Of a DNA stretch of 23,144 bases, positions 22,921 to 23,144 are shown in pieces. The stretch is from an uncultured Oscillospiraceae bacterium (GTDB lineage: Bacteria > Bacillota > Clostridia > Oscillospirales > Ruminococcaceae): contig CAKSGA010000028.1 of NCBI GenBank assembly GCA_934454435.1, positions 1 through 23,144 of the forward strand, in the 5' to 3' direction. The notes beneath the pieces are model-generated. The model worked only from the letters and a program-made list of their open reading frames with translations, was not told where the DNA came from and did no database searches. Position 1 is the stretch's first letter. The number at the start of each line of letters is the position of its first letter. A program made the position numbers and the translations under genes.

Positions 22921-23144
22921 TTAAGCAGCAAGTAATCTGAAAGCCGAAAACCTTGACAAGAAATGCGAGAAAAAACAGTATAACCACCAATGCAGTACAT
23001 ACTTTTTAAGATTCATGGCAGCAAAATTTAAGCCTGACTCAGTTAGTGACACGAGTCAAGCCACGGAAATATGTAAATCTCATTGAGTGTTTTTCTTTGG
23101 CGTCGGCAAAAACACGCTCGATTGTTTCTTTACGGCGGTCGTAA
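22921..23144 (-). pseudogene. IS1182-family transposase, broken C-terminal end
   Basis: Read from the window edge on the minus strand, 34 codons give YDRRKETIERVFADAKEKHS, then MRFTYFRGLTRVTN, the typical C-terminal IS1182/IS4-like text including the YxxRxxxxERVFADAKE region. An in-frame TGA (23039-23041) follows where related proteins usually have tryptophan. After it, one extra base near 23021-23026 shifts the frame; allowing for it, the family's FAAMNLKKYVLHWW tail can be read on to a TAA at 22921-22923. Two lesions in the tail suggest the copy is inactive, but the upstream part is not visible and only the C-terminus may be affected. Confidence 0.72.

Larger units (their letters stand above)
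22866..23144 (-). mobile_element. IS1182-type insertion sequence, one end (continues beyond window)
   Basis: The end is CAGCTTGTCGAAAAAGCC, nearly identical for 15 bases to the right ends of elements A and B. It is followed inward by a long hairpin (22876-22915) and then the 3' end of a transposase gene on the minus strand. The other terminal repeat and most of the transposase lie outside the window. The family call rests on the transposase C-terminus. Confidence 0.8.

Overview
The window looks like chromosome from a mid-GC Gram-positive gut anaerobe of the Ruminococcus/Oscillospiraceae type. The reasons are the AAGGAG-type ribosome sites, the sigma-A promoters with an invariant 17-bp spacer, the ilvB-ilvN-ilvC order, the gene styles (Ig-like modules of the 'KKGRDYTVTYKNNKK' kind, secreted or lipid-anchored proteins), and an IS1182-type transposase end. 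The genus is an inference. No tRNA, rRNA or CRISPR array is visible.

Layout. 1-2594: minus-strand branched-chain amino acid operon ilvB-ilvN-ilvC (ilvC cut by the window edge) with a perfect-consensus promoter. 2651-5536: minus-strand deoxy-sugar operon made of a class II aldolase, a GNAT acetyltransferase and rhamnulokinase; dyad sequences flank its promoter. 5618-10897: plus-strand two-gene unit with its own promoter, structured leader, two hairpins between the genes and a strong terminator. It encodes a degenerate SNF2/RapA-like helicase relative and a 1019-aa Hsp90/sacsin-like GHKL ATPase. This pair is the best candidate for an undescribed system. 10899-14315: minus-strand putrescine operon, aguB (N-carbamoylputrescine amidase), aguA (agmatine deiminase) and a transglutaminase-like lipoprotein, with a terminator-like hairpin inside the leader. 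14331-15716: secreted protein of unknown function. 16007-17780: purD and a small membrane protein. 17809-18879: ApbE flavin transferase, divergent from purD. 18984-20759: a PTS enzyme I paralogue that has lost its PEP-site residues. 20762-22865: a secreted solute-binding protein with Ig-like and FN3-like modules and no transporter genes beside it. 22866-23144: the end of an IS1182-like element with a broken transposase.

A second candidate is a small repeat present twice, at 15833-15962 and 19031-19162 (130 and 132 bp). Both copies share terminal sequences with the IS end at 22866. They can fold into the same three-stem structure, and the stems differ between copies by compensatory base changes, so a structure rather than a sequence appears to be conserved. 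One copy is flanked by a 25-bp direct repeat that is itself a terminator hairpin. The IS end abuts another terminator hairpin. This points to a mobile family that inserts at, and duplicates, transcription terminators and carries a structured, probably transcribed core.

The genes are mostly ordinary metabolism: valine/leucine/isoleucine synthesis, rhamnose or fucose breakdown, putrescine synthesis, purine synthesis and flavinylation. Nothing in base composition or gene style marks the SNF2-like/GHKL pair as a recent import.
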